Source: Lamellibrachia columna
Lineage: Eukaryota > Annelida > Polychaeta > Sabellida > Siboglinidae
Assembly (NCBI GenBank): GCA_963662155.1
Contig: OY759262.1
Coordinates: 64,552,263-64,616,262 of the forward strand
Direction of reading: 5' to 3'
Length of the DNA: 64,000 nt
Shown: positions 32,930 to 44,317 of the stretch, piece after piece
Numbering within the stretch: the first letter of the stretch is position 1
Layout: each line of letters begins with the position of its first letter
The notes under the pieces: generated by a model
What the model saw: the letters and a program-made list of their open reading frames with translations, nothing else
Databases searched by the model: none
Told to the model about the DNA's origin: nothing
Position numbers and translations under genes: made by a program

Positions 32930-34112
32930 CCCACCTGCCAGGGGCTGGTGTTCCCACTCTTATGAGGTCTCCCTCCTGCCAGGGGCTGGTGTTCCCACTC
33001 TTATGAGGTCTCCCTCCTGCCAGGGGCTGGTGTTCCCACTCTTATGAGGTCTCCCACCTGCCAGGGGCTGGTGTTCCCACTCTTATGAGGTCTCCCACCT
33101 GCCAGGGGCTGGTGTTCCCACTCTTATGAGGTCTCCCTCCTGCCAGGGGCTGGTGTTCCCACTCTTATGAGGTCTCCCTCCTGCCAGGGGCTGGTGTTCC
33201 CACTCTTATGAGGTCTCCCTCCTGCCAGGGGCTGGTGTTCCCACTCTTATGAGGTCTCCCTCCTGCCAGGGGCTGGTGTTCCCACTCTTATGAGGTCTCC
33301 CTCCTGCCAGGGGCTGGTGTTCCCACTCTTATGAGGTCTCTCTCCTACTAGGGGCTGGTGTTCCCACTCTTATGAGGTCTCTCTCCTGCTAGGGGCTGGT
33401 GTTCCCACTCTTATGAGGTCTCCCACCTCCAGGGGCTGGTGTTCCCACTCTTATGAGGTCTCCCTCCTGCCAGGGACTGGTGTTCCCACTCTTATGAAGT
33501 CTCTCTCCTGCTAGGGACTGGTGTTCCCACTCTTATGAGGTCTCCCTCCTGCCAGGGACTGTTGTTCCCACTCTTATGAGGTCTCCCACCTCCAGGGGCT
33601 GGTGTTCCCACTCTTATGAGGTCTCCCTCCTGCCAGGGGCTGGTGTTCCCACTCTTATGAGGTCTCCCTCCTGCAAGGGGCTGGAGTTCCCACTCTTATG
33701 AGGTCTCCCTCCTGCCAGGGGCTGGTGTTCCCACTCTTATGAGGTCTCCCTCCTGCAAGGGGCTGGAGTTCCCACTCTTATGAGGTCTCTCTCCTGCCAG
33801 GGGCTGGTGTTCCTACTCTTATGAGGTCTCTCTCCTGCCAGGGGCTGGTGTTCCCACTCTTATGAGGTCTCCCTCCTGCCAGGGGCTGGTGTTCCCACTA
33901 TTATGAGGTCTCCCTCCTGCAAGGGGCTGGAGTTCCCACTCTTATGAGGTCTCCCTCCTGCCAGGGGCTGGTGTTCCCACTAATATGAGGTCTCCCTCCT
34001 GCAAGGGGCTGGAGTTCCCACTCTTATGAGGTCTCTCTCCTGCCAGTGGCTGGTGTTCCCACTCTTATGAGGTCTCTGTCCTGCCAGGGGCTGGTGTTCC
34101 TACTCTTATGAG
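32930..34112 (+). repeat. 41-bp minisatellite, about 29 copies
   Basis: Unit CTGCCAGGGGCTGGTGTTCC followed by CACTCTTATGAGGTCTCCCTC. Some units are 38-39 bp (CACCTCCAGG instead of CCTCCTGCCAGG). Variants CAAGGGGCTGGAG and CTAGGGGCTGG recur at several places, showing block duplication. Confidence 0.97.
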
Positions 34113-34560
34113 GTCTATATATCATTGCGGATATGAACATAGTTATTTAGTTATTATATAAAAAAAAAAATTTTACATTTTTTTTTTACCAAAGGTAAAT
34201 ATTTCAAGGTTGCACCACTGTATTATGTTGTGTAAAATGACCTAGTTCTGTATGTAGATGTGACTGTATTGTGCATTGACTTCTGCTTGTGCATACATTA
34301 TTCCATACCCTTATCTTGCACCCATACAATAATATTGACTCTGCCTTATGATCAAATAAATAAGTGCAGTCTTCGGGGCGGCTGATAAGTTCACTTAACA
34401 ACTTACATAGCAAGAAACGATTTTTTATGGGGTCACAATTAGCTTAAGGGGACTTACTGGTTGTTTTTTGTCAAACAATCCATTACTGTTGAACACACTG
34501 CTCAGACACTTAAAGCTATCAGCAATTGTGCTATTTAAAAACAATCTTTCTTTACATTTT
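34113..34560. other. No gene seen
   Basis: AT-rich spacer with A and T homopolymers near 34162-34188. Confidence 0.5.
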
Positions 34561-35998
34561 TTGTGTCTAAAACATCACAAGTGTGCCTTATGATTCACTT
34601 CTCCTGGCGGCCACAGCTGTTTGTGTCTAAAACATCACAAGTGTGCCTTATGATTCACTTCTCCTGGCGGCCACAGCTGTTTGTGTCTAAAACATCACAA
34701 GTGTGCCTTATGATTCACTTCTCCTGGCGGCCACAGCTGTTTGTGTCTAAAACATCACAAGTGTGCCTTATGATTCACTTCTCCTGGCGGCCACAGCTGT
34801 TTGTGTCTAAAACATCACAAGTGTGCCTTATGATTCACTTCTCCTGGCGGCCACAGCTGTTTGTGTCTAAAACATCACAAGTGTGCCTTATGATTCACTT
34901 CTCCTGGCGGCCACAGCTGTTTGTGTCTAAAACATCACAAGTGTGCCTTATGATTCACTTCTCCTGGCGGCCACAGCTGTTTGTGTCTAAAACATCACAA
35001 GTGTGCCTTATGATTCACTTCTCCTGGCGGCCACAGCTGTTTGTGTCTAAAACATCACAAGTGTGCCTTATGATTCACTTCTCCTGGCGGCCACAGCTGT
35101 TTGTGTCTAAAACATCACAAGTGTGCCTTATGATTCACTTCTCCTGGCGGCCACAGCTGTTTGTGTCTAAAACATCACAAGTGTGCCTTATGATTCACTT
35201 CTCCTGGCGGCCACAGCTGTTTGTGTCTAAAACATCACAAGTGTGCCTTATGATTCACTTCTCCTGGCGGCCACAGCTGTTTGTGTCTAAAACATCACAA
35301 GTGTGCCTTATGATTCACTTCTCCTGGCGGCCACAGCTGTTTGTGTCTAAAACATCACAAGTGTGCCTTATGATTCACTTCTCCTGGCGGCCACAGCTGT
35401 TTGTGTCTAAAACATCACAAGTGTGCCTTATGATTCACTTCTCCTGGCGGCCACAGCTGTTTGTGTCTAAACATCACAAGTGTGCCTTATGATTCACTTC
35501 TCCTGGCGGCCACAGCTGTTTGTGTCTAAAACATCACAAGTGTGCCTTATGATTCACTTCTCCTGGCGGCCACAGCTGTTTGTGTCTAAAACATCACAAG
35601 TGTGCCTTATGATTCACTTCTCCTGGCGGCCACAGCTGTTTGTGTCTAAAACATCACAAGTGTGCCTTATGATTCACTTCTCCTGGCGGCCACAGCTGTT
35701 TGTGTCTAAAACATCACAAGTGTGCCTTATGATTCACTTCTCCTGGCGGCCACAGCTGTTTGTGTCTAAAACATCACAAGTGTGCCTTATGATTCACTTC
35801 TCCTGGCGGCCACAGCTGTTTGTGTCTAAAACATCACAAGTGTGCCTTATGATTCACTTCTCCTGGCGGCCACAGCTGTTTGTGTCTAAAACATCACAAG
35901 TGTGCCTTATGATTCACTTCTCCTGGCGGCCACAGCTGTTTGTGTCTAAACATCACAAGTGTGCCTTATGATTCACTTCTCCTGGCGGCCACAGCTGT
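34561..35998 (+). repeat. 60-bp satellite, 24 near-identical copies
   Basis: Units starting TTGTGTCTAAAACATCAC. Copies 1-15 and 17-23 look identical base for base. Copies 16 (35461-35519) and 24 (35940-35998) share the same single-base deletion (CTAAACATC). The 20-codon frame through the array (with WRPQLF in each unit) starts only at GTG and is a by-product of the 60-bp period. Confidence 0.97.
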
Positions 35999-36047
35999 TT
36001 GGGAGACCATTTTGTCAGGTAAATGTTAATATTAATTTGAAGGGGAA

Positions 36048-36285
36048 GATAAAGAATTGAACACATCTACTGGTAGTATCCACTACGAGCTAGCTCATTT
36101 GTGCAAATTTGTTATTTAGTTTTGATGAAATCATCAGAAAAACTAGTAATTTTTTACCGGATCCAGTCAAAAATCAACAAAAAATAACAGGTTGCTCTGC
36201 CTCTACATATTATAACAGTAGGGTATTCAGAGTTTACCCAATCTAAGATCAAAGTCAATTCTTTCGATGCTTTCAGCAATCGTAT
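36048..36285 (+). repeat. Dispersed repeat family X, copy 3
   Basis: Contains AGAATTGAACACATCTACT, GCTCATTTGTGCAAATTTG, TTTTGATGAAATCATCAG and CCGGATCCAGTCAAAAAT. It runs directly into the 58-bp satellite: its last words (GTATTAAACTGATGG) resemble the satellite's CATATTGAACTGATGG. Confidence 0.7.
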
Positions 36286-39200
36286 TAAACTGATGGCACA
36301 TATTACTTAGATTATTCACACACTACACTTTTACCACTCATATTGAACTGAGGGCACATATTATTTAGATTATTCGCACACTACACTTTTAGCACTCACA
36401 TTGAACTGACTGCATATATTACTTAGATTATTCACACACTAAACTTTTAGCACTCATATTGAACTGACTGCACATATTACTTAGATTATTCACACACTAC
36501 ACTTTTAGCACTCATATTGAACTGACTGCACATATTACTTAGATTATTCGCACACTACACTTTTACCACTCATATTGAACTGACGGCACATATTACTTAG
36601 ATTATTCACACACTACACTTTTAGCACTTGTATTGAACTGATGGCACATATTACTTAGATTATTCACACACTACACTTTTACCACTCATATTGAACTGAT
36701 GGCACATATTACTTAGATTATTCACACACTACACTTTTACCACTCATTGAACTGATGGCACATATTACTTAGATTATTCGCACACTACACTTTTAGCACT
36801 CACATTGAACTGACTGCATATATTACTTAGATTATTCACACACTAAACTTTTAGCACTCATATTGAACTGACTGCACATATTACTTAGATTATTCACACA
36901 CTACACTTTTAGCACTCATATTGAACTGACTGCACATATTACTTAGATTATTCACACACTACACTTTTACCACTCATATTGAACTGATGGCACATATTAC
37001 TTAGATTATTCACACACTACACTTTTAGCACTTGTATTGAACTGATGGCACATATTACTTAGATTATTCACACACTACACTTTTACCACTCATATTGAAC
37101 TGATGGCACATATTACTTAGATTATTCACACACTACACTTTTAGCACTCATATTGAACTGATGGCACATATTACTTAGATTATTCACACACTACACTTTT
37201 AGCACTCGTATTGAACTGATGGCACATATTACTTAGATTATTCACACACTACACTTTTACCACTCATATTGAACTGACGGCACATATTACTTAGATTATT
37301 CACACACTACACTTTTAGCACTCGTATTGAACTGATGGCACATATTACTTAGATTATTCACACACTACACTTGTACCACTCATATTGAACTGAGGGCACA
37401 TATTACTTAGATTATTCACACACTAAACTTTTAGCACTCATATTGAACTGACTGCACATATTACTTAGATTATTCACACACTAAACTTTTAGCACTCATA
37501 TTGAACTGACTGCACATATTACTTAGATTATTCACACACTACACTTTTAGCACTCATATTGAACTGATGGCACATATTACTTAGATTATTCGCACACTAC
37601 ACTTTTAGCACTCACATTGAACTGACTGCATATATTACTTAGATTATTCACACACTAAACTTTTAGCACTCATATTGAACTGACTGCACATATTACTTAG
37701 ATTATTCACACACTACACTTTTAGCACTCATATTGAACTGACGGCACATATTACTTAGATTATTCACACACTACACTTTTAGCACTCATATTGAACTGAT
37801 GGCACATATTACTTAGATTATTCACACACTACACTTTTACCACTCATATTGAACTGACGGCACATATTACTTAGATTATTCACACACTACACTTTTACCA
37901 CTCATATTGAACTGACGGCACATATTACTTAGATTATTCACACACTACACTTTTAGCACTCATATTGAACTGACGGCACATATTACTTAGATTATTCACA
38001 CACTACACTTTTACCACTCATTGAACTGAGGGCACATATTACTTAGATTATTCACACACTAAACTTTTAGCACTCATATTGAACTGACTGCACATATTAC
38101 TTAGATTATTCACACACTACACTTTTAGCACTCATATTGAACTGACGGCACATATTACTTAGATTATTCACACACTACACTTTTAGCACTCATATTGAAC
38201 TGACGGCACATATTACTTAGATTATTCACACACTACACTTTTACCACTCATATTGAACTGAGGGCACATATTACTTAGATTATTCACACACTAAACGTTT
38301 AGCACTCATATTGAACTGACTGCACATATTACTTAGATTATTCACACACTACACTTTTAGCACTCATTGAACTGACTGCACATATTACTTAGATTATTCA
38401 CCCACTACACTTTTACCACTCATATTGAACTGACGGCACATATTACTTAGATTATTCACACACTACACTTTTACCACTCATATTGAACTGACGGCACATA
38501 TTACTTAGGTTATTCACACACTACACTTTTAGCACTCATATTGAACTGACGGCACATATTACTTAGATTATTCACACACTACACTTTTACCACTCATATT
38601 GAACTGACGGCACATATTACTTAGATTATTCACACACTACACTTTTAGCACTCATATTGAACTGACGGCACATATTACTTAGATTATTCACACACTACAC
38701 TTTTAGCACTCATATTGAACTGATGGCACATTTTACTTAGATTATTCACACACTACACTTTTACCACTCATATTGAACTGACGGCACATATTACTTAGAT
38801 TATTCACACACTACACTTTTAGCACTCATATTGAACTGATGGCACATATTACTTAGATTATTCACACACTAAACTTTTACCACTCATATTGAACTGATGG
38901 CACATATTACTTAGATTATTCACGCACTACACTTTTACCACTCATATTGAACTGATGGCACATATTACTTAGATTATTCACACACTACTCTTTTAGCACT
39001 CATATTGAACTGACAGCACATATTACTTAGATTATTCACACACTACACTTTTAGCACTCATATTGAACTGACGGCACATATTACTTAGATTATTCACACA
39101 CTACACTTTTAGCACTCATTGAACTGATGGCACATATTACTTAGATTATTCACACACTACACTTTTAGCACTCATATTGAACTGACGGCACATATTACTT

Positions 39201-39921
39201 AGATTATTCACACACTACACTTTTAGCACTCATATTGAACTGATGGCACATTTTACTTAGATTATTCACACACTACACTTTTACCACTCATATTGAACTG
39301 ACGGCACATATTACTTAGATTATTCACACACTACACTTTTAGCACTCATATTGAACTGATGGCACATATTACTTAGATTATTCACACACTAAACTTTTAC
39401 CACTCATATTGAACTGATGGCACATATTACTTAGATTATTCACGCACTACACTTTTACCACTCATATTGAACTGATGGCACATATTACTTAGATTATTCA
39501 CACACTACTCTTTTAGCACTCATATTGAACTGACAGCACATATTACTTAGATTATTCACACACTACACTTTTAGCACTCATATTGAACTGACGGCACATA
39601 TTACTTAGATTATTCACACACTACACTTTTAGCACTCATTGAACTGATGGCACATATTACTTAGATTATTCACACACTACACTTTTAGCACTCATATTGA
39701 AATGACTGCACATATTATTACTTAGATTATTCACACACTACACTTTTACCACTCATATTGAACTGACGGCACATATTACTTAGATTATTCACACACTACA
39801 CTTTTACCACTCATATTGAACTGACTGCACATATTATTACTTAGATTATTCACACACTACACTTTTAGCACTCATATTGAACTGACTGCACATATTATTA
39901 CTTAGATTATTCACACACTAC
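36286..39921 (+). repeat. 58-bp AT-rich satellite, about 63 copies
   Basis: Units of the form CATATTACTTAGATTATTC, ACACACTACACTTTTAGC, ACTCATATTGAACTGATGG. Several units are two bases shorter (CTCATTGAAC). A rare variant (CACATTTTACTTAG) at 38726 and 39246 marks a 520-bp, nine-unit block duplicated in tandem. The last units carry an extra ATT (CATATTATTACTTAG). Confidence 0.97.
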
Positions 39922-40936
39922 AGATTTGAACATCATAACCTACACTGATTCACAATGGACTAAATAAATTTAGTTTTTCCTTGTTAAACCCTTCGAGTCC
40001 CAGGGGCCATCTCAGTTGCTTTCGTTGTATTCTTTTCAACTTATCTGCGTCCTTCTGCAGAGTCAGAGTGAAAGCATGCGCACAGTCTGGAATATGACAT
40101 TAAATGTCCAGTATCTTGAGCTGGTGAATAGTTCTATTTTAACTGTCCACCTCCTTGTTAAGCGGCCATTGTTTACGATGTGATACACTTATACTGCGCC
40201 TGTTTATCTTGCTTTGGTCTGTATCGGACCCCCGGATGTTTGCTGGGTCTACAAACGATGCAGATTGCGGACTGTATTGCCGTCACTTGCCACCTGAATG
40301 AAACCTGAGTAATCTCATGACCTGTCAACAGAGATACAGGTGTCAACGCCTGCCCCGGCATACCTGAGGTTTATGCGTTGTCTCCTGGGGCCTCTACAGG
40401 ATTAGGCTGGGTTCTTGGGACAGGACAATCGGTGGTGGTCAATTGTTGGATTTTATAATAACGTTGACAGCAATCATAGGTGTGTATCGGGGGTGGTTGG
40501 TGAAGTTGTGCAGTGGTGACAGTCACTGTTTTCGATGACACAATGATGACACAGTTGTTGACTTTAGCGTAATAGTTTTAATCATGACAATGTGATATAT
40601 ATTAAAGTTGATGGGACAATCCTTTGCTTTGACGTCATGTCTTACATTCACTTTACATCTTGTCTACACTATGACAACACAGTTGCTGTATGTCACAGTG
40701 GCATCATAGTTTGTACTTCTTTATTTTATGTCATGGTTTTTATGTGTGTTGTTACAGTTCTTTTTGATGACATCCCTGTTTTACACTGACATTACATTAG
40801 GCCTACAGATGTTCTCGAGACTGACTCTACAGTTTTAGATAGTGACATCCAAGTTGGTGACAGTAACAAATGTTAGATTTCTCAACAATGCAAAAATGGT
40901 TGTGAGAGTAACATGAGACTTGTTGACACTGACATA
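39922..40936. other. No gene seen
   Basis: Unassigned sequence with scattered GACAGT/GATGACA words; no frame recognised. Confidence 0.45.
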
Positions 40937-41026
40937 TGACAATGAAATGACACTAAAGAGTGACCTTGACAATGAAATGACACTAAAGAGTGACCCTGAT
41001 AATGACATAACACTAAAGAGTGACTC
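40937..41026 (+). repeat. 30-bp tandem repeat, 3 copies
   Basis: Unit TGACAATGAAATGACACTAA followed by AGAGTGACCT. Confidence 0.92.
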
Positions 41027-41071
41027 TGACACTGGCCTCGCACCCAGAGCAACCATGAGTCCTTGTTTCAG

Positions 41072-41340
41072 GAGCGAGACTTGCTGTCGCTGGTAGAGGG
41101 GACACTCTCCCTCCCTGGACGTCTCCTCCACCACCTCAAGGATGATGGTAGTTGTCTTGTCTGTACCACGAGTGTGGACAATCTGAAGCAGGAGGCCGTA
41201 GCCATGGTACAGTCCCTGGAACGCACCCAGGCGCAGCTGGGAAGGCTGCCCAATCTCTCTGCCCTCCCAGCCTCTATACACCTGAGGAATGAGGGAAACA
41301 CCCCTCAGATATCACCCCGATCAGGACGAAGACGACTTAG
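41072..41340 (+). CDS. Internal coding exon of an unidentified host gene
   Basis: The segment is bounded by a good acceptor (CCTTGTTTCAG at 41061-41071) and a consensus donor (TTAG|GTAAGT at 41341). The single open frame starts in phase 0 with GAG CGA GAC and ends two bases into a codon: 89 codons plus 2 bases. Readable stretches are ERDLLSLVEGTLSLPGRLLH, SCLVCTTSVDNLKQEAVAMV and QSLERTQAQLGRLPNLSALP; the end is basic (RSGRRRLR). The Leu/Gln/Glu-rich middle could form a helix or coiled coil. I do not recognise the family. GC and codon use differ clearly from the AT-rich surroundings, and this is the only non-mobile frame in the window that looks coding. Neighbouring exons were not found; the intron downstream would contain LINE debris and the 30-bp array. 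Confidence 0.55.
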
Positions 41341-41439
41341 GTAAGTGCTGGATTCTACGGGGTGGGGTGTGTATTGGGGTTGTGGTTTCTCCTCTTTGTC
41401 TCCACCATCCGGGGTGAGGTTGGCATTGATACTGGTCCT

Positions 41440-41690
41440 CGACTTGTTTCCCTTCATCCCTCACTGATCCTGTTTCACTGCTGTCTCCCCTCCCCCCACC
41501 CCTCGCTCTCATTCTCCCCTCCCCTCCAATTCCCACCAAATCTCTCTTCACGCAGTCCTCCCATCTCAGTCTCGGTCTTCCTCTTCTACACTCCACTCTA
41601 AGCGCATCTACTCTCTTCATCAACCGTACACCTTCCATTCTTTCCACATGTCCAGGCCACTTTAGCCAGCTCCTCACCAGCTTCCTCGTG
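41440..41690 (-). pseudogene. LINE ORF2 C-terminal remnant, different clade
   Basis: On the minus strand the frame reads RKLVRSWLKWPGHVERM, then RLMKRVDALRVECRRGRPRL and RWEDCVKRDL. The order GHVERM / RGRPR-RW-D-VK-DL is the familiar C-terminal end of many LINE ORF2 proteins, but is unlike either the CR1 or the L2-like copies here. Neither reverse transcriptase nor endonuclease is present. It lies within the presumed intron after the exon at 41072-41340. Confidence 0.6.
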
Positions 41691-41760
41691 AGACTCTCAC
41701 ACCAGCTTCCTCGTGAGACTCTCTCACACCAGCTTCCTCGTGAGACTCTCTCACACCAAC
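41680..41760 (+). repeat. About 28-bp tandem repeat, 3 copies
   Basis: AGCTTCCTCGTGAGACTCTC repeats three times, starting from the edge of the LINE remnant, so part of the remnant was itself tandemly duplicated. Confidence 0.9.
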
Positions 41761-41832
41761 TTCAGCCCCTATGTGTAGTCTGTGTAACATTTGCTGACTA
41801 AGAAAATTGAAGAAGAAACACCAAGGTTTACC

Positions 41833-42944
41833 TGTACCACATTCTACCCCACCCGCATCAACTGTACCACATTCTACCCCACCCGCATCAACTGTACCAC
41901 ATTCTACCCCACCCACATCAACTGTACCACATTCTACCCCACCCGCATCAACTGTACCACATTCTACCCCACCCACATCAACTGTACCACATTCTACCTC
42001 ACCCACATCAACTGTACCACATTCTACCCCACCCGCATCAACTGTACCACATTCTACCCCACCCACATCAACTGTACCACATTCTACCCCACCCGCATCA
42101 ACTGTACCACATTCTACCCCACCCACATCAACTGTACCACATTCTACCTCACCCACATCAACTGTACCACATTCTACCTCACCCACATCAACTGTACCAC
42201 ATTCTACCCCACCCACATCAACTGTACCACATTCTACCCCACCCACATCAACTGTACCACATTCTACCCCACCCGCATCAACTGTACCACATTCTACCCC
42301 ACCCGCATCAACTGTACCACATTCTACCTCACCCACATCAACTGTACCACATTCTACCCCACCCACATCAACTGTACCACATTCTACCCCACCCACATCA
42401 ACTGTACAACATTCTACCTCACCCGCATCAACTGTACCACATTCTACCCCACCCGCATCAACTGTACCACATTCTACCCCACCCGCATCAACTGTACCAC
42501 ATTCTACCCCACCCACATCAACTGTACCACATTCTACCTCACCCGCATCAACTGTACCACATTCTACCCCACCCACATCAACTGTACCACATTCTACCCC
42601 ACCCGCATCAACTGTACCACATTCTACCCCACCCGCATCAACTGTACCACATTCTACCCCACCCACATCAACTGTACCACATTCTACCTCACCCGCATCA
42701 ACTGTACCACATTCTACCTCACCCACATCAACTGTACCACATTCTACCCCACCCACATCAACTGTACCACATTCTACCTCACCCACATCAACTGTACCAC
42801 ATTCTACCTCACCCACATCAACTGTACCACATTCTACCCCACCCACATCAACTGTACCACATTCTACCCCACCCACATCAACTGTACCACATTCTACCTC
42901 ACCCACATCAACTGTACCACATTTTACCCCACCCGCATCAACTG
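41833..42944 (+). repeat. 30-bp minisatellite, 37 copies
   Basis: Unit TGTACCACATTCTACCCCAC followed by CCGCATCAAC. Variation is almost confined to two positions (ACCCC/ACCTC and CGCATC/CACATC), giving four unit types in an irregular order. Long frames on both strands are periodic artefacts. Confidence 0.97.
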
Positions 42945-43265
42945 AACCTTAAAAAAACTGGGTGTATGTCTTTTGTACAGTCCTATCCTTCACTGTTTTT
43001 GTGACGTCTCTTCGCAGTGGAGTGTTAGTTATAGGCCATCACTGACACTGATGAATTATTGATTGAGATATTCTACATTGTCCAGATGAATATTTATTAT
43101 AATTTTACAGATACTCGTAATATTTGGTGTTTTTGGTAATGGATGTAGAATGGACAATAGACCCTGGTCAGTGAGTTTCTGTTGAGATTGACAAGTACAG
43201 CTCCAAATCCCTTCTTGGGAGCAACAGGAGCCTGGATAAAGAGTGAATTTAATATTGTGATAAGT
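42945..43265. other. No gene seen
   Basis: Unassigned spacer. Confidence 0.5.
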
Positions 43266-43331
43266 CAATGTTACATTCTGGTGTAAATGTTACATTCTGG
43301 TGTAAATGTTACATTCTGGTGTAAATGTTAC
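43266..43331 (+). repeat. 19-bp tandem repeat, 3.5 copies
   Basis: Unit TGTTACATTCTGGTGTAAA. Confidence 0.93.
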
Positions 43332-43360
43332 TCTTTTTTGGTGGCCTCAAACCTATGACC

Positions 43361-43423
43361 CCATTTCAACAAACAATAGACCATTGTACTTACATTTCAA
43401 CAAACAATAGACCATTGTACTTA
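43361..43423 (+). repeat. 31-bp tandem repeat, 2 copies
   Basis: Unit CATTTCAACAAACAATAGAC followed by CATTGTACTTA. Confidence 0.93.
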
Positions 43424-44317
43424 CAAAGCCTTTGTCAGTTACTTAGTATTCTATATATAGACACATGTTACATGTGCTTAAACAATACAGGTCGCTACAT
43501 ATCCTGTCCACTTCAACTTTGTTTGTCACAATAAAAGCCAGTGACACTAGTTAAGGACAATACTTGTCCTCTGCTGTCAGAATCGACCAAAAGTCGCATT
43601 TGACGTATTTGAGTTGTTTAGTTTATCAGATTCACCATTGAAAGAGCTTCAAGATTATGAATAGCTTATCATTGTGTAATATTTATGTCAGTCGCAATCG
43701 CATTTTTTCTGGAGGTAACTATTTGATAATTTTCTTACCAAGATAACTGTGATTTGAACAATGCTGCTGCATTCTTGCATTCTCAGCCGACCCTGACCCT
43801 TGCTGTTGTAAAATACCCTGCACAGCAGAAACATTTTATACGCTCCCTCATTCACATTAGAACCTTCCCTCACTTGTTATAAGGAGAGAAGTCAGGAATC
43901 TCGGGCTGTAGACATAAAAATGGAAAAACTGTGACATGCATTTTACATCTCTAATTTACGTGAAGGTACCCCCCCCGTTCTTCTCTTTGTCACACTACTT
44001 GCAGATGCCAAGAATATATGTCATTACTAATTGCATCTAAGGGGCTTTGTAAATATAAAAAAATTCCAATAATGCAAAATAATTGGATGTGGGTAGGTTG
44101 GTGAAGGGTCCGTTTGGAGTATAAAAAACATCGGAAGCATATTTTTTGAGTGTTGTTCCTGGTTGAAATTTACTACTAATCGGCTTTCCATTCACTGTAT
44201 TGGCAGTGCCTCAAGTTTTTGGATAGGGGTGCAGTAGGTGGGGGTCAATCCTATCCAATTTTTTTATTACAGAATTTTTGTATAGTTACAAAACCCCCCA
44301 AAATGTGCAAAAGCATT
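43424..44317. other. No gene seen
   Basis: AT-rich unassigned sequence. Confidence 0.45.

Noticed and set aside
34563..35971. 309- and 163-codon frames with a perfect 20-residue repeat
   Set aside because: The 60-bp unit simply leaves one frame open. The starts are GTG/internal ATG, there is no signal peptide or flanking exon, and the frame breaks at the one-base deletions.
34561..39921. CRISPR-like arrays
   Set aside because: The repeats are directly contiguous with no unique spacers, and the sequence is eukaryotic.
41674..42952. Pro/Thr/Ser-rich or Gly/Val/Cys-rich frames of about 400 codons
   Set aside because: 30-bp periodicity opens frames on both strands. A mucin-like protein would need a signal peptide and exon structure, which are absent.
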